Positions 18,320-29,762 of a stretch of 64,000 nucleotides of DNA are shown here, in pieces. Source of the stretch: Phycicoccus jejuensis. GTDB taxonomy: Bacteria; Actinomycetota; Actinomycetes; Actinomycetales; Dermatophilaceae. Numbering within the stretch: the stretch's first letter is position 1; the number at the start of each line of letters is the position of its first letter. A model generated the notes under the pieces. It saw only the letters and a list, made by a program, of their open reading frames with translations. It was not told where the DNA came from and searched no databases. Location of the stretch: assembly GCF_000720925.1 (NCBI RefSeq), contig NZ_JOEE01000009.1, positions 1 through 64,000 of the forward strand, given 5' to 3'. The translations under genes and the position numbers were made by a program.

Positions 18320-20024
18320 GGCCGACGATCCGCCCGTCGTCGTCGACGTCGATGTGCTCGCTCGCCGGCACCTTCGGCAGCCCCGGCATCGTCATGATCT
18401 CGCCGGTGACGAGGACGACGAAGCCCGCGCCGGCGGCCAGCCGCACCTCGCGGACCGAGACCGTGTGGCCCTCGGGGGCGCCGCGCAGGGTCGGGTCGGT
18501 CGAGAACGAGCTCTGCGTCTTCGCCATGCAGATCGGCAGGTGGCCGTAGCCCTCGGCCTCGACGGCCGCGAGCCGCTTGGCCGCCTTCGGCTCGAAGACG
18601 ACATCGGTCGCGCCGTAGACCTTCGTCGCGACGGCGCGGGCCTTCTCGGCCAGCGGCATGTCGTCGGGGTAGACCAGCTGCATGTCGGCCGTCCCGCCCT
18701 CGATCACCTCGAGGACGCCGCGGGCCAGGGACTGGGCGCCCGCCGCGCCCTCGGCGTAGTGCGTCGCCTCGTAGGCCCGGAAGCCCTCGGCCTCGACGAG
18801 GCGCAGGACCTCGGCGACCTCGGCGTCGGTGTCGGTCGGGAAGCGGTTGAGCGCGACGACGGCCGGCAGCCCGTAGACGTCGCGGACGTTGCGCAGGTGA
18901 CGGCGCAGGTTGGCCATTCCGGCGGTGACGGCCTCGACCGACTCGGGCCCGAGGTCGGCGACGGCGACGCCGCCGTGGTACTTGAGGGCGCGGACGGTGG
19001 CGACGACGACGACCGCCGACGGGCGCAGGCCCGAGGTGCGGCACTTGATGTCGACGAACTTCTCGGCGCCGAGGTCCGCCCCGAACCCCGCCTCCGTCAC
19101 GACGTAGTCGGCGAGCCTGAGCGCGGTGCGCGTCGCCATCACCGAGTTGCAGCCGTGCGCGATGTTGGCGAACGGCCCGCCGTGGACCATCGCGGGCGTG
19201 TGCTCGAGCGTCTGGACGAGGTTGGGCGCCAAGGCATCCCGCAGGATGACGGTCATCGCGCCGTGCACCTTGAGGTCGCGGGCGTGCACTGGCTGCTTGT
19301 CGCGGGTGTAGCCGACGACGATGCGCCCGAGCCGTTCGCGCAGGTCGGCGACGGAGGTCGCGAGGCAGAGGATCGCCATCACCTCGGACGCGACGACGAT
19401 GTCGAAGCCGTCCTCGCGCGGCACGCCGTTGGCGACGCCGCCGAGCCCGACGACGACGTCGCGCAGGGCGCGGTCGTTGAGGTCGACGACGCGCTTCCAG
19501 GTGATGGTGCGCGGGTCGATGCCGAGCGCGTTGCCGTGGTGGAGGTGGTTGTCGAGGACCGCCGAGAGCAGGTTGTTCGCGGCGGCGATGGCCGCGAAGT
19601 CGCCGGTGAAGTTGAGGTTGATGTCGGTCATCGGGACGACCTGGGCGTAGCCGCCGCCGGCCGCGCCGCCCTTGATGCCGAAGACCGGTCCCATCGAGGG
19701 CTCGCGCAGGGCGACCATCGCGTTCTCGCCGAGCGAGGCGAGGGCGTCCGCGAGGCCGACCGACGTCGTCGTCTTGCCCTCGCCCGCGGGCGTCGGGGAG
19801 ATCGCCGTGACGAGGACGAGACGGCCCTCGGGGCGGTCCGCGAGCGAGCTGACGAAGCCGAGCGAGACCTTGGCCTTCGTGTGCCCGTAGGGGACGAGGT
19901 GCTCGGGGTCGATGCCGAGCTTTTCCCGCGCCAGTTCGACGATCGGGGTGAGCTCGGCGGCTTCGGCGATCTCGATGTCGGGCGGGACGGGGCGGGTCTG
20001 CGCACTCGTGGTCACGGTCGCCAT
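18312..20024 (-). CDS. fhs: Formate--tetrahydrofolate ligase
   Basis: The enzyme makes 10-formyl-THF from formate, THF and ATP, feeding purine and formyl-Met synthesis. The 570-residue protein has the ATP-binding [19 protein letters not shown] and [15 protein letters not shown], both diagnostic of the family. The reading frame continues far upstream, but ATG 20024 begins [20 protein letters not shown], the normal N-terminus. The upstream DNA (20040-20100) contains overlapping TTGCG/CGCAA repeats that may be regulatory. The gene is monocistronic. Confidence 0.95.
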   Translation of the reverse strand: MATVTTSAQTRPVPPDIEIAEAAELTPIVELAREKLGIDPEHLVPYGHTKAKVSLGFVSSLADRPEGRLVLVTAISPTPAGEGKTTTSVGLADALASLGENAMVALREPSMGPVFGIKGGAAGGGYAQVVPMTDINLNFTGDFAAIAAANNLLSAVLDNHLHHGNALGIDPRTITWKRVVDLNDRALRDVVVGLGGVANGVPREDGFDIVVASEVMAILCLATSVADLRERLGRIVVGYTRDKQPVHARDLKVHGAMTVILRDALAPNLVQTLEHTPAMVHGGPFANIAHGCNSVMATRTALRLADYVVTEAGFGADLGAEKFVDIKCRTSGLRPSAVVVVATVRALKYHGGVAVADLGPESVEAVTAGMANLRRHLRNVRDVYGLPAVVALNRFPTDTDAEVAEVLRLVEAEGFRAYEATHYAEGAAGAQSLARGVLEVIEGGTADMQLVYPDDMPLAEKARAVATKVYGATDVVFEPKAAKRLAAVEAEGYGHLPICMAKTQSSFSTDPTLRGAPEGHTVSVREVRLAAGAGFVVLVTGEIMTMPGLPKVPASEHIDVDDDGRIVGLS

Positions 20025-20177
20025 CGTGACACCCGCCGGGCCCGCGCGACAAGGGAAGCGACGCGCTCTTCGCAACGCGACGCGCGATACGCAACACGAA
20101 GCGAGGGCTTCCGCCCGGCAGACGCTACCGGGGGACGGCCGCCGGGGCGCGTCGGGCCGACCGCCTAGGCTGCTCGG

Positions 20178-22451
20178 GTGCCCGACCTCGACGACCTCCT
20201 CCACGCCGCCGTCGGGGGCGTCGGCGGCACCGAGCGCCCCGGCCAGGTCGAGATGGCGCACGCGGTGGCCCGGGCCGTCGAGACCGGCGAGCACCTGCTC
20301 GTCCAGGCGGGCACCGGCACCGGCAAGTCCCTCGCCTACCTCGTGCCCGCCGTCCAGCACGCGATGGCCACCGGGAAGACCGCCGTCGTCGCCACGGCGA
20401 CGCTCGCCCTCCAGGCGCAGATCGTCGACCGGGACATGCCGCGCCTCGCCGAGTCGCTGACACCCGTCCTCGGCCGCCGCCCGACCTACGCGCTCGTCAA
20501 GGGCCGCCGCAACTACGTCTGCCTGCACAAGCTCGAGGGCGGCTTCCCGGACGACGACGCCGACAGCCTGCTCGCGGTCGGCGACGTCGACCGCGCCGCC
20601 TCTCGCCTCGGGGCCGAGGTGGTGCGCCTGCGCGACTGGGCCGAGGTCACCGAGTCCGGCGACCGCGACGAGCTCGTGCCCGGTGTCTCCGAGCGCGCGT
20701 GGCGGCAGGTGTCGGTCAGCGCCGAGGAGTGCCTCGGGTCGCGCTGCCCGATGGTCGCCGAGTGCTTCGTCGAGCGATCCCGCGAGGCCGCGCGCGACGT
20801 CGACGTCATCGTCACCAACCACTCGTTCATGGCCATCGACGCCTTCGAGGGCCGCCAGATGCTGCCCGAGCACGACGTCCTCGTCGTCGACGAGGGCCAC
20901 GAGCTCGTCGACCGCGTCACCTCGACCATCACCGACGAGCTGACCCCCGGGTCGGTGCGGGCCGCCTCGAAGCGCGCCGGGCGTCAGGCCGACTCCGCCG
21001 AGGCGCTCGACGACGCCGCCGCGCTCCTCGAGTCCGTCCTCGAGCCGATGCCCGAGGGGCGGCTCACCGCGGTGCCCGACTCGCTCGCGCTGGCGCTCGG
21101 ACGCATCCGCGACGTCGCCCGCCAAGCGCAGACCGAGCTCAAGCCGCAGCAGGGCGAGGAGGTCGACGGCGCCAAGCAGGTCGCGCGCGCCGCCGTCGAG
21201 GACCTCTTCGAGACCGCCGCCCGGATGCTCGAGGAGCGCGAGCTCGACGTCGTCTGGCTCTCCAAGGACCCCCGCCGAGGTCCCGTGCTGCGGGTGGCAC
21301 CGATGAGCGTCGCGATGCTGGTGCGCGACAAGGTCTTCGAGGACCGCACGGTCGTCATCACCTCCGCCACACTGGAGCTCGGCGGCACCTTCGACGCCGT
21401 CGCCGGCACCATCGGCCTGCGCGGCGAGGGCGCCCCGCGCTGGCGCGGCCTCGACGTCGGCAGTCCGTTCGACTACCCGAAGCAGGGCATCGCCTACGTC
21501 GCGAAGCACCTGCCGCCCCCGGGGCGCGACGGCACGGCGCCGCAGACCTTCGACGAGATCGAGGCGCTGGTCCGCGCCGCGAACGGACGCACCCTGGGCC
21601 TCTTCTCGTCGATGCGCGCCGCGCGCGACGCCACCGAGGAGATGCGGAACCGGCTGGAGGACACCGACATCGTCATCCTCTGCCAGGGCGAGGACCAGAT
21701 CTCGACCCTGGTCCGCGAGTTCGCCCGCGACGTGCGCACCTGCCTCTTCGGCACGATGTCGCTCTGGCAGGGCGTCGACGTGCCGGGCTCGTCGTGCCAG
21801 CTCGTCATCATCGACCGCGTGCCCTTCCCGCGCCCCGACGACCCGCTGGCCTCGGCGCGCTCGCAGGCCATCGCCCGGATGGGCGGCAACGGGTTCATGG
21901 CCGTCTCCGCCACGCACGCCGCGCTGCGGCTCGCGCAGGGCGCGGGCCGGCTCATCCGCCGTGGCGACGACCGCGGGGTGGTCGCCTTCCTCGACTCACG
22001 GATGATGACCGCGCGCTATGCCGGCTTCCTCCAGCGCTCGCTCCCGCCCTTCTGGCCCACGGCCGACCGCGAGATGGTCCTCGGGGCGCTGCGGCGCCTC
22101 GACGAGATCGCGCCCCCGCCGCTGCCGGTCCTGGAGCCGACCCGGCGCGGGCTGACCGGCGCCGTCGCCGGCACGTCGATGGCGGCCGCCGCCCCGGTCG
22201 CCGGGGTCACCGAGGCCGACGAGCGGCCGGTCGCCGACGCCCCACCGCCCCCGCCGTCCTCGCGCACCGCCGTCACCGAGGGCCACGCGTGGACCGCGCA
22301 GGAGGACGAGGAGCTGCGTGACGGCGTCGAGCTCGGCTTGTCGCTCGGCGAGCTCGCCGAGTCGATGGAGCTGCCGCCGTCCGCGGTCGAGGCGCGGCTG
22401 ACCGGCCTGGGCCTCGAGGCCGGGAAGGGCCCGACCCTCACCTTCGACTGA
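20178..22451 (+). CDS. ATP-dependent DNA helicase, DinG/XPD family
   Basis: This 757-residue superfamily 2 helicase has Walker [13 protein letters not shown] (about 39-50) and the DEAH-like box DEGH (about 238-241). Cysteines in [12 protein letters not shown] and AEC lie between them, a candidate 4Fe-4S cluster as in DinG and XPD. Motifs V/VI appear in [10 protein letters not shown] and QGAGRLIRR. It probably unwinds recombination or R-loop intermediates. Unusually, residues about 700-750 ([17 protein letters not shown]) form a Myb/SANT-like extension. GTG 20178 follows TAGGCT by 6 nt, so the mRNA is probably leaderless. No SOS box was seen. Confidence 0.9.
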   Translation: MPDLDDLLHAAVGGVGGTERPGQVEMAHAVARAVETGEHLLVQAGTGTGKSLAYLVPAVQHAMATGKTAVVATATLALQAQIVDRDMPRLAESLTPVLGRRPTYALVKGRRNYVCLHKLEGGFPDDDADSLLAVGDVDRAASRLGAEVVRLRDWAEVTESGDRDELVPGVSERAWRQVSVSAEECLGSRCPMVAECFVERSREAARDVDVIVTNHSFMAIDAFEGRQMLPEHDVLVVDEGHELVDRVTSTITDELTPGSVRAASKRAGRQADSAEALDDAAALLESVLEPMPEGRLTAVPDSLALALGRIRDVARQAQTELKPQQGEEVDGAKQVARAAVEDLFETAARMLEERELDVVWLSKDPRRGPVLRVAPMSVAMLVRDKVFEDRTVVITSATLELGGTFDAVAGTIGLRGEGAPRWRGLDVGSPFDYPKQGIAYVAKHLPPPGRDGTAPQTFDEIEALVRAANGRTLGLFSSMRAARDATEEMRNRLEDTDIVILCQGEDQISTLVREFARDVRTCLFGTMSLWQGVDVPGSSCQLVIIDRVPFPRPDDPLASARSQAIARMGGNGFMAVSATHAALRLAQGAGRLIRRGDDRGVVAFLDSRMMTARYAGFLQRSLPPFWPTADREMVLGALRRLDEIAPPPLPVLEPTRRGLTGAVAGTSMAAAAPVAGVTEADERPVADAPPPPPSSRTAVTEGHAWTAQEDEELRDGVELGLSLGELAESMELPPSAVEARLTGLGLEAGKGPTLTFD

Positions 22452-22457
22452 CCACCG

Positions 22458-23021
22458 TCAGTCACTCGGCGAGGGTTCGAGCGCGGACAGCCACGTCTCC
22501 GTCCCCCGCGGGTCGGTGAACCGGAGCACCGGCGGGCCGTCGGGCGCGGCGCACATCGTGGCGACCTGCTGCTGCTTGCGCCGGAACGAGCGGTGGTGCC
22601 ACGCGACGATCGAGTCGCGCGAGAAGGTCTGGCGCCACGACTCGACGTTGCCGCCGCAGATCTCCTCCCGGTCGACGAGCCGCCGCGCCGTGCGCCGGAG
22701 CAGGCGGCCCAGCGAGACCCGGCGCCCGTAGTCGAGCGCGACGACGAGGTCCGTGCGCTCGAGCACGAGGTCGCGCGTCGCGCTCCACAGGGAGTCCATG
22801 ACCCACGCAGGACCCTCGACGTGGGGGCGCACGGCACCGACCTGCGCGGCCGGGCCGAGCTGCACCCATCCGGGCCGCCACATGAGGTCGTCCGTCGCGA
22901 CGTGGGGGACCCCTGTGGCGGCCGCCAGCCGGGCGGCGAAGGTCGACTTGCCCGACCCGGTCACACCGACGACGACCACCCGGCGGTGGCGGGCAGGGTC
23001 GAAGGGGGCGTCGAGGAGCAC
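22458..23021 (-). CDS. P-loop kinase-like protein (FlaR/adenylate kinase-like)
   Basis: This 187-residue ATPase begins with GVTGSGKSTFAARLA (Walker A, about 19-33) followed by the THVATDDLMW-type segment of small adenylate-kinase-like proteins annotated as DNA topology modulation protein FlaR or simply AAA family ATPase. RRVSLGRLLRRTARR and WHHRSFRRKQQQ supply basic lid-like regions. GTG 23021 is preceded by TACGAT at 6 nt on the minus strand, consistent with a leaderless transcript, and is divergent from holA. The phosphate acceptor is unknown. Confidence 0.75.
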   Translation of the reverse strand: MLLDAPFDPARHRRVVVVGVTGSGKSTFAARLAAATGVPHVATDDLMWRPGWVQLGPAAQVGAVRPHVEGPAWVMDSLWSATRDLVLERTDLVVALDYGRRVSLGRLLRRTARRLVDREEICGGNVESWRQTFSRDSIVAWHHRSFRRKQQQVATMCAAPDGPPVLRFTDPRGTETWLSALEPSPSD

Positions 23022-23086
23022 CGGGGGATCGTAGGACGACTCGGGGGTGGACGCGCGGCGTCGGCGCCGGGTGGCAGAGTGGCGGC

Positions 23087-24082
23087 ATGACCGAGGACGT
23101 CGTCGCCGTCGCGCACCGCGTGCCGCCCTTCGTGCTCGTCTCGGGGCCCGAGGGCATCCTCGCCGAGCGCGCCGTCGCGCAGACCCTCGACGACCTCCGC
23201 GTCACGAGCCCGGACCTCGAGGTCATCCGGGTGTACGCGGCGTCCTACCAGCCGGGTGAGCTCGTCCTCCACACGAGCCCGTCGCTCTTCGGCGGCGCCA
23301 AGTGCGTCGTCGTCCACGACCTCGACGAGGCCCCGGACGAGCTCCAGTCCGACCTGCTCGCCGTCCTCTCGGGGCCGGCCGAGCCCGACCTCACGCTCGT
23401 CGTCATGCACAAGAGCGGCCAGCGCGGCAAGAAGGTGCTCGACGCGCTGCGCGGTGCCGGCGCCCGGGTGCTCGACGCACCCGCGGTCAAGACCGACCGC
23501 GACAAGACCGACTTCGCGACGCACGAGTTCCGGCGCGCGCGGCGCAAGGCGACCCCCGAGGCCGTCCACGCGCTCGTCGAGGCCGTCGGCAAGGACGTCC
23601 GCGAGCTCGCCGCCGCCTGCCAGCAGCTCGTCGACGACACGACCGGCGTCATCGACGAGCAGGTCGTCCTCACCTACCACGGCGGCAAGGTCGAGGCCAC
23701 GGGCTTCCGGGTCGCCGACGCCGCGCTCGCGGGCGACCCCGGCGAGGCGCTGCGGCTGCTGCGCCACGCGATCGCCGTCGGGGTCGACCCCGTCCCGATC
23801 GTCGCGGTGCTCGCCCAGCAGGTGCGCCAGCTCATCAAGGTCGGGTCCGCGGGCCGGGGGCGCCCGGCCGACATCGCCCGCGACGTCGGGATGGCCCCGT
23901 GGCAGGTCGACCGGGCCAAGCGGACGCTGTCGGGCTGGACCGCGGAGGGGCTCGCGACCTCGCTCCAGGCGCTCGCGGCGGCCGACGCCGAGGTCAAGGG
24001 CGGCGGCCGCGACCCCGTCTACGCCGTCGAGCGCGCGGTGCTGACCATCACCGCGCAGCACGGTCGGCACCGCGAGGGCTGA
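23087..24082 (+). CDS. holA: DNA polymerase III subunit delta
   Basis: HolA is the clamp-loader wrench that opens the beta sliding clamp. The 331-residue protein has the N-terminal delta fold ([17 protein letters not shown], then [15 protein letters not shown]) and the C-terminal helical domain ([20 protein letters not shown]). It sits directly upstream of rpsT, the conserved actinobacterial arrangement. A CAGAGT hexamer 6 nt before ATG 23087 may serve as the -10 of a leaderless mRNA. Confidence 0.93.
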   Translation: MTEDVVAVAHRVPPFVLVSGPEGILAERAVAQTLDDLRVTSPDLEVIRVYAASYQPGELVLHTSPSLFGGAKCVVVHDLDEAPDELQSDLLAVLSGPAEPDLTLVVMHKSGQRGKKVLDALRGAGARVLDAPAVKTDRDKTDFATHEFRRARRKATPEAVHALVEAVGKDVRELAAACQQLVDDTTGVIDEQVVLTYHGGKVEATGFRVADAALAGDPGEALRLLRHAIAVGVDPVPIVAVLAQQVRQLIKVGSAGRGRPADIARDVGMAPWQVDRAKRTLSGWTAEGLATSLQALAAADAEVKGGGRDPVYAVERAVLTITAQHGRHREG

Positions 24083-24110
24083 GCCCGCGTCACCCTCTCG
24101 CCCGCCCGTT

Positions 24111-24139
24111 TTGGCGGGGGTGCGGGCCGCTGGTACCTT
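24111..24139 (+). promoter_or_regulatory. rpsT promoter
   Basis: TTGGCG (24111-24116) and TACCTT (24134-24139) are separated by 17 bp, a good housekeeping sigma promoter. Transcription would start near 24146, leaving a leader of about 136 nt before rpsT. A leader that long may carry autoregulation by S20; no defined riboswitch was recognised. Confidence 0.7.
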
Positions 24140-24281
24140 TGTCGACTGCGTGCGCGTGTGGTCGCGCGCGCACGAGCACCACCCAGCGCGAGTCAACCAC
24201 GGGTGCCCCACGCCCGGTCCCGACCCGCGACTGCCGCCCTCTAACGGCAACCGATTCCTCGACCGAAGGCACGATTTCACA

Positions 24282-24542
24282 GTGGCGAACATCAAGTCCC
24301 AGCTCAAGCGCATCAAGACGAACCGTCTCGCGACCGAGCGCAACAAGGCCGTCAAGAGCGAGTTCAAGACGGCCATCCGTCGCTTCCGCGAGGCGGCCGA
24401 CTCCGGCAACGCCGAGCAGGCGCGCGAGGCGCTCAAGTTCGCGTCGACCAAGCTCGACAAGGCCGTGAGCAAGGGCGTCATCCACAAGAACCAGGCCGCG
24501 AACAAGAAGTCCGCGATGGCCAAGCGGGCCGCCTCGCTCTGA
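24282..24542 (+). CDS. rpsT: 30S ribosomal protein S20
   Basis: S20 is an 86-residue, helical, lysine-rich protein that binds the 5' domain of 16S rRNA during small-subunit assembly. The sequence [17 protein letters not shown] at the start and [17 protein letters not shown] at the end is diagnostic. The start is GTG 24282; upstream in-frame ATGs do not give S20-like sequence. It is bounded by its own promoter and a 21-bp stem terminator, so it is expressed as a single gene. Confidence 0.98.
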   Translation: MANIKSQLKRIKTNRLATERNKAVKSEFKTAIRRFREAADSGNAEQAREALKFASTKLDKAVSKGVIHKNQAANKKSAMAKRAASL

Positions 24543-24554
24543 GCGGAGCAGCCC

Positions 24555-24599
24555 ACGCCCGAGGGCCCGTCACCGATCCGGTGACGGGCCCTCGGGCGT
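24555..24599 (+). terminator. rpsT terminator, 21-bp perfect stem
   Basis: The arms 24555-24575 and 24579-24599 are perfectly complementary around a 3-nt ATC loop, 12 bp after the rpsT stop. It is the strongest terminator candidate in the window, and it also faces the end of the convergent lysozyme gene. Confidence 0.9.
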
Positions 24600-24615
24600 C
24601 CGCGGGGGAGTCGGC

Positions 24616-25467
24616 TCAGCCGAGGGCGAGCCGGCGCAGCCCGGCGAGGTCGCCGTTGAAGCGGTCCTGGTCGAGCGGGCTGTCGGTCCACTGCCAGAAC
24701 GTGTAGTAGCCCCAGCCGGCCGGCAGCGTGCCGACGCTCGTGCTGTACCGCGCGACCCACAGGGGGTTGGTCGTCGCGAAGGCGGTGCTGCCGCCGGTGC
24801 ACTGGGTCCACCAGCTCGTCGCCGTGTAGATGACGGCGTCGCGGCCCGTGCGTGCCTTGTACCGGGACGTGAAGTCGCGGATCCACGACACCATCCCGCT
24901 CTGGCTCTTGCCGTAGCAGGTCGCGCCGTAGGGGTTGAACTCGATGTCGAGCACCCCGGGGAGCGTGCGCCCGTCGGCGCTCCAGCCGCCGCCGTGGTCG
25001 ACGAACCAGTCGGCCTGCGCCGCACCGGAGGAGGAGTCGGGCAGGGCGAAGTGGTACGAGCCCCGGATCATCCCGACGTCGTACGAGCCGGTGTACTGCG
25101 CGCTGAAGGTCGGGCTGCGGTAGGTCGTGCCCTCGGTCGCCTTGACGTAGGCGAACTTCGTCCCCTTGGCCCACCATGACGCCCAGTCGACGGTGCCCTG
25201 CCACTTCGAGACGTCGATGCCGGGGGTCTGGGTGACGGCAGTGCGGGACGGCGCTGCGTCCGGGGCCACGCGCCGGGTGTCGCGGGCGGCAGACCACCCC
25301 ATGAAGGCGTCGCCGGTCCGGTCGATGCCGACCGCGCGAGCCTGCGCGGTCGGGTGCGGTACGGGGGCGGCCTGCGCCGGGAGGGCGGCGACGAGGCCCG
25401 CGAGGGCGGTGGCCCCGGCGGCGAGGGCCGCGAGGCCGCTGCGTCGGGTCGTGCGGTGTGGTCGCAT
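24616..25467 (-). CDS. Secreted GH25 family lysozyme
   Basis: This 283-residue protein has a signal peptide ([17 protein letters not shown], then ALPAQA) and a glycoside hydrolase 25 domain from about residue 82. GIDVSKWQG provides the first catalytic Asp, YVKATEGTTYR and GSYHFA are family signatures, and LDIEFNP holds the acidic pair. GH25 enzymes cleave the beta-1,4 bond between MurNAc and GlcNAc in peptidoglycan. No cell-wall-binding repeats follow, so it is a minimal enzyme. A promoter with TTGACC and TACCTC lies upstream. Confidence 0.92.
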   Translation of the reverse strand: MRPHRTTRRSGLAALAAGATALAGLVAALPAQAAPVPHPTAQARAVGIDRTGDAFMGWSAARDTRRVAPDAAPSRTAVTQTPGIDVSKWQGTVDWASWWAKGTKFAYVKATEGTTYRSPTFSAQYTGSYDVGMIRGSYHFALPDSSSGAAQADWFVDHGGGWSADGRTLPGVLDIEFNPYGATCYGKSQSGMVSWIRDFTSRYKARTGRDAVIYTATSWWTQCTGGSTAFATTNPLWVARYSTSVGTLPAGWGYYTFWQWTDSPLDQDRFNGDLAGLRRLALG

Positions 25468-25541
25468 CGGTGGGTCTCCTGCGTCGGGGCTGGGGGAGCG
25501 CCTCGACGCTAGGACGGTGCGGGTCCGGACCGGGTCTGCCG

Positions 25542-25570
25542 GAGGTAAGGAGTTCCGCTCATCAGGTCAA
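25542..25570 (-). promoter_or_regulatory. Promoter for the GH25 lysozyme gene
   Basis: Reading leftwards, TTGACC (25570-25565) and TACCTC (25547-25542) are 17 bp apart. The leader to ATG 25467 would be about 70 nt. A second -10-like TAGCGT near 25507-25512 could be an alternative. The GGAA-ATC-TTCC dyad just upstream, near 25580, may be regulatory. Confidence 0.55.
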
Positions 25571-25626
25571 GAGCGTGGAAATCTTCCGCTCCTGGCCAAC
25601 GGGTGGGACGTTGCGCCCGCGACGGG

Positions 25627-26181
25627 TCAGCGGTTCGCGCGGACGGCGGCCGCGACCTCGAGGAAGCGGTCGCGGTCGAGGACCGCGCCCTCGCGGCGGA
25701 CCGCGGCCGGGTCGACCCGCAGGACGCGGTTGACGCGCACCTCGCTCGGACGGCCCTGCCGGTCCCAGGCGCCGGTGCCGATGTCGACCCAGCGCCGCCC
25801 GGCCCGGCGCTCCTGCTCGACGTCGCGGTCGTGGTCCTTGCTCGTCAGCTGGAGGCCGAGCAGCCAGTCGGCATCGTGGCCGACGAGGAGGACCGGGCGG
25901 TCCTTGCCCTGCGTGTGGTCCTCCTCGTAGGGCACCCACGTCCAGACGATCTCGCCGGGGTCGGGGCGGCCGTCGGGGCGTGGCGCGTAGACCGGGTCGA
26001 GCGGGCCCGTGTAGTCGCCCGGGTAGCCGCCGGTCGGCCGGGTCGGTGCCGGCGGGCCGGAGCGCGGGGAGCGCTCCCTCGGAGTGGGGCCGTCCGCGCG
26101 GGGTGCACGCCGTGAGCCACCGCGCAGCAGCTCGCGGAGGGCGCCGTCGAGGACCGGGCGGAGGATGCGCTGCCACTGCAT
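25627..26181 (-). CDS. PemK/MazF-like toxin domain protein (no adjacent antitoxin)
   Basis: The C-terminal 115 residues resemble the PemK/MazF endoribonuclease fold: PGEIVWTWVPYEED at the first strand, KDRPVLLVGHDADWLLGLQL with the conserved RPVLV-like core, and DRDRFLEVAAAV at the end. The preceding 65 residues are Pro/Arg-rich and probably disordered. MazF-type proteins cut mRNA at short sites, but this larger actinobacterial form is often found without an antitoxin, as here, so toxicity is not established. ATG 26181 lies 7 nt after TAGGGT (26194-26189), suggesting leaderless transcription. It is divergent from the DUF2200 gene. Confidence 0.7.
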   Translation of the reverse strand: MQWQRILRPVLDGALRELLRGGSRRAPRADGPTPRERSPRSGPPAPTRPTGGYPGDYTGPLDPVYAPRPDGRPDPGEIVWTWVPYEEDHTQGKDRPVLLVGHDADWLLGLQLTSKDHDRDVEQERRAGRRWVDIGTGAWDRQGRPSEVRVNRVLRVDPAAVRREGAVLDRDRFLEVAAAVRANR

Positions 26182-26283
26182 GGGCCCGACCCTAGCCGCG
26201 GACCGTGACGCGGCGGCCGAGGTCTCCTAGGCTCCGCAGAGGGCGGCCGCCGGGGCGCCGGCCCACGACGTGGAGGAGGACCC

Positions 26284-26640
26284 GTGACGGGACACCGCAT
26301 CTTCGGGACGCCGTTCGCGAGCATCTACCCGCATTACGTCGCCAAGGCCGAGCGCAAGGGACACACGCGCGCCGAGGTCGACGAGGTCATCCACTGGCTG
26401 ACCGGCTACGACGAGGCCGGGCTGCGCCGGGCGCTCGAGGACGAGCGCGACCTCGAGACCTTCTTCGACCGGGCTCCGGCCTTCACGCCGCACGCCGGGC
26501 TCATCACCGGCACGATCTGCGGCCACCGGGTCCAGGAGATCGAGGACCCCCTGATGCAGCGCATCCGCTACCTCGACCTGCTCGTCGACGAGGTCGCGCG
26601 CGGCAAGAAGATGTCGTCGATCAAGCGAGGCAGCACCTGA
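26284..26640 (+). CDS. DUF2200 domain-containing protein
   Basis: This 118-residue cytosolic protein matches the DUF2200 pattern from end to end (HRIFGTPFASIYPHYVAKAE at the start, then EVIHWLTGYDE, and MQRIRYLDLLVDEVARGKKM near the end). The family is widespread, small and basic, with no known function. GTG 26284 follows the strong GGAGGAGG site. A TAGGCT hexamer at 26228-26233 suggests a leader of about 45 nt. It ends 22 bp before the convergent phosphotransferase. Confidence 0.85.
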   Translation: MTGHRIFGTPFASIYPHYVAKAERKGHTRAEVDEVIHWLTGYDEAGLRRALEDERDLETFFDRAPAFTPHAGLITGTICGHRVQEIEDPLMQRIRYLDLLVDEVARGKKMSSIKRGST

Positions 26641-26662
26641 CCCCTCCCGCGTCGGGAGCCGC

Positions 26663-27664
26663 TCAGCCGGTCAGGGACCAGCCACGACGGTGCGCGAGCA
26701 GGCGGGTCGTGGTGTCGGAGAAGAAGAGTGCGTGGGCCCGCAGGGCCTCCGTGCAGCCGGGGGGCGGGGGCGCGTCGAGGTCCTCGAGCATGAAGCCGAC
26801 GAGGAAGGCCAGCACCGCGTCGACGTCGTCGTCGGCGGCGTCCTCGAGCAGGGGGGAGCGCTCGAGGTCGGTCAGGTCGATGCCGTGGTGGTGCATGAGC
26901 GGCCAGAGCGTGACGAGGTCGAACCACGCGGGACCGACGGCGGCCTGGTTCCAGTCGATGACGCGCATCCGGCCGTCCGGCTCGCGCAGGAGGTTGTCCG
27001 GGCGCAGGTCGAGGTGCGTCAGCGTGTCGCCGTGGACGGCGTCGAGGACCCGCGAGGCCAGTCGCACCATCTCGGCGGTCGCGGCCCGGTCGGGCACGGC
27101 GTGGCCCTGCGGCCAGGGCTGCGAGCCCTCCGCGAGGCGGCGCAGCGCGGGGACCGACGCGGTGGCGCCGGCGAGCTCGTCGCGGACGGTCGCCAGCCCG
27201 AGACCCTGCACGACGGGCGCGGGCGTGGCCGCGATCTCCCGGCAGGCGGCGTACGCCGCCGCCACGTCCTGCGGCGTCCAGGGGTTGCCCGGTCGGGTGC
27301 CCTCGACGAGGTCGAGGACGAGGACCCGCCAGCCGCCGCCGGCCTCGACGTCGGCGAGGCCCAGCATCCGCGGGGCGCAGGTGAGCCCGGTGAGCCCCGG
27401 CAGCAGCTCCGACTCGCGGCGCAGGGCACGCAGCAGGTGCGGGGTCGAGGAGCCGGCCGCCTTGACGAACACCGTCCGGCCGTCGGCGAGGTCGACGGCG
27501 CCGGCGAAGGCGCCGCCGAACCCCGAGCCCACCGGGGCGTGCGCCCCGGCGACGGCGCTGCCGGCCACCGCGGCCACCGCGTCGGAGACCGCGACCGGCA
27601 GGGTGTCGAAGGCGGGTCGCCGGCTCGTGCGGCCGTAGTCGACCTCGGGCACCGGGGGAGTCAC
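26663..27664 (-). CDS. Phosphotransferase (aminoglycoside phosphotransferase/choline kinase fold)
   Basis: This 333-residue protein has the protein-kinase-like fold of the APH family: a lysine in TVFVKAAG for ATP, the catalytic loop [10 protein letters not shown] (Asp in HxD, Asn downstream) and the metal-binding IDWNQA. Residues 1-40 are Pro/Arg-containing. GTG 27664 was preferred to the longer frame because [16 protein letters not shown] looks like a natural N-terminus. The substrate cannot be predicted; a metabolite kinase is as likely as antibiotic resistance, since no other resistance gene is near. Confidence 0.8.
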   Translation of the reverse strand: MTPPVPEVDYGRTSRRPAFDTLPVAVSDAVAAVAGSAVAGAHAPVGSGFGGAFAGAVDLADGRTVFVKAAGSSTPHLLRALRRESELLPGLTGLTCAPRMLGLADVEAGGGWRVLVLDLVEGTRPGNPWTPQDVAAAYAACREIAATPAPVVQGLGLATVRDELAGATASVPALRRLAEGSQPWPQGHAVPDRAATAEMVRLASRVLDAVHGDTLTHLDLRPDNLLREPDGRMRVIDWNQAAVGPAWFDLVTLWPLMHHHGIDLTDLERSPLLEDAADDDVDAVLAFLVGFMLEDLDAPPPPGCTEALRAHALFFSDTTTRLLAHRRGWSLTG

Positions 27665-27905
27665 CCGCCCACCGTGCCACGCGCCGGGTCCGGGCACGAC
27701 CGGGTTCCCGCGCCGTGCCGGGGTGGTCGCGTCGTGCCGGGGTGGTCTCGTCCTGCCGGGGTGTCACAGCAGGGCGGCGAGGCGGGGTTGGGGCGGCAGG
27801 ACAGCGTCGGGGCGGCAGGGCGCCGTCGCGTTCGGACCTGTCCGCCCGGCGTGGGAGACTGAGTGCACCGCCCGCTCGCCCCCGACCGCAAGGAACCGCG
27901 CACCC

Positions 27906-29758
<1,853 letters not shown>

Positions 29759-29762
<4 letters not shown>

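Noticed and set aside
20025..21917. Upstream extension of the fhs frame to a 1,201-residue protein
   Set aside because: The added region is antisense to the helicase and low in complexity; the family N-terminus begins at ATG 20024.
24140..24281. Riboswitch in the rpsT leader
   Set aside because: The leader is long, but no conserved riboswitch core was recognisable by eye; only a promoter and terminator are claimed.
26663..27664. Calling the phosphotransferase an aminoglycoside resistance gene
   Set aside because: The APH fold is shared by many metabolite kinases, and the context gives no support for resistance.
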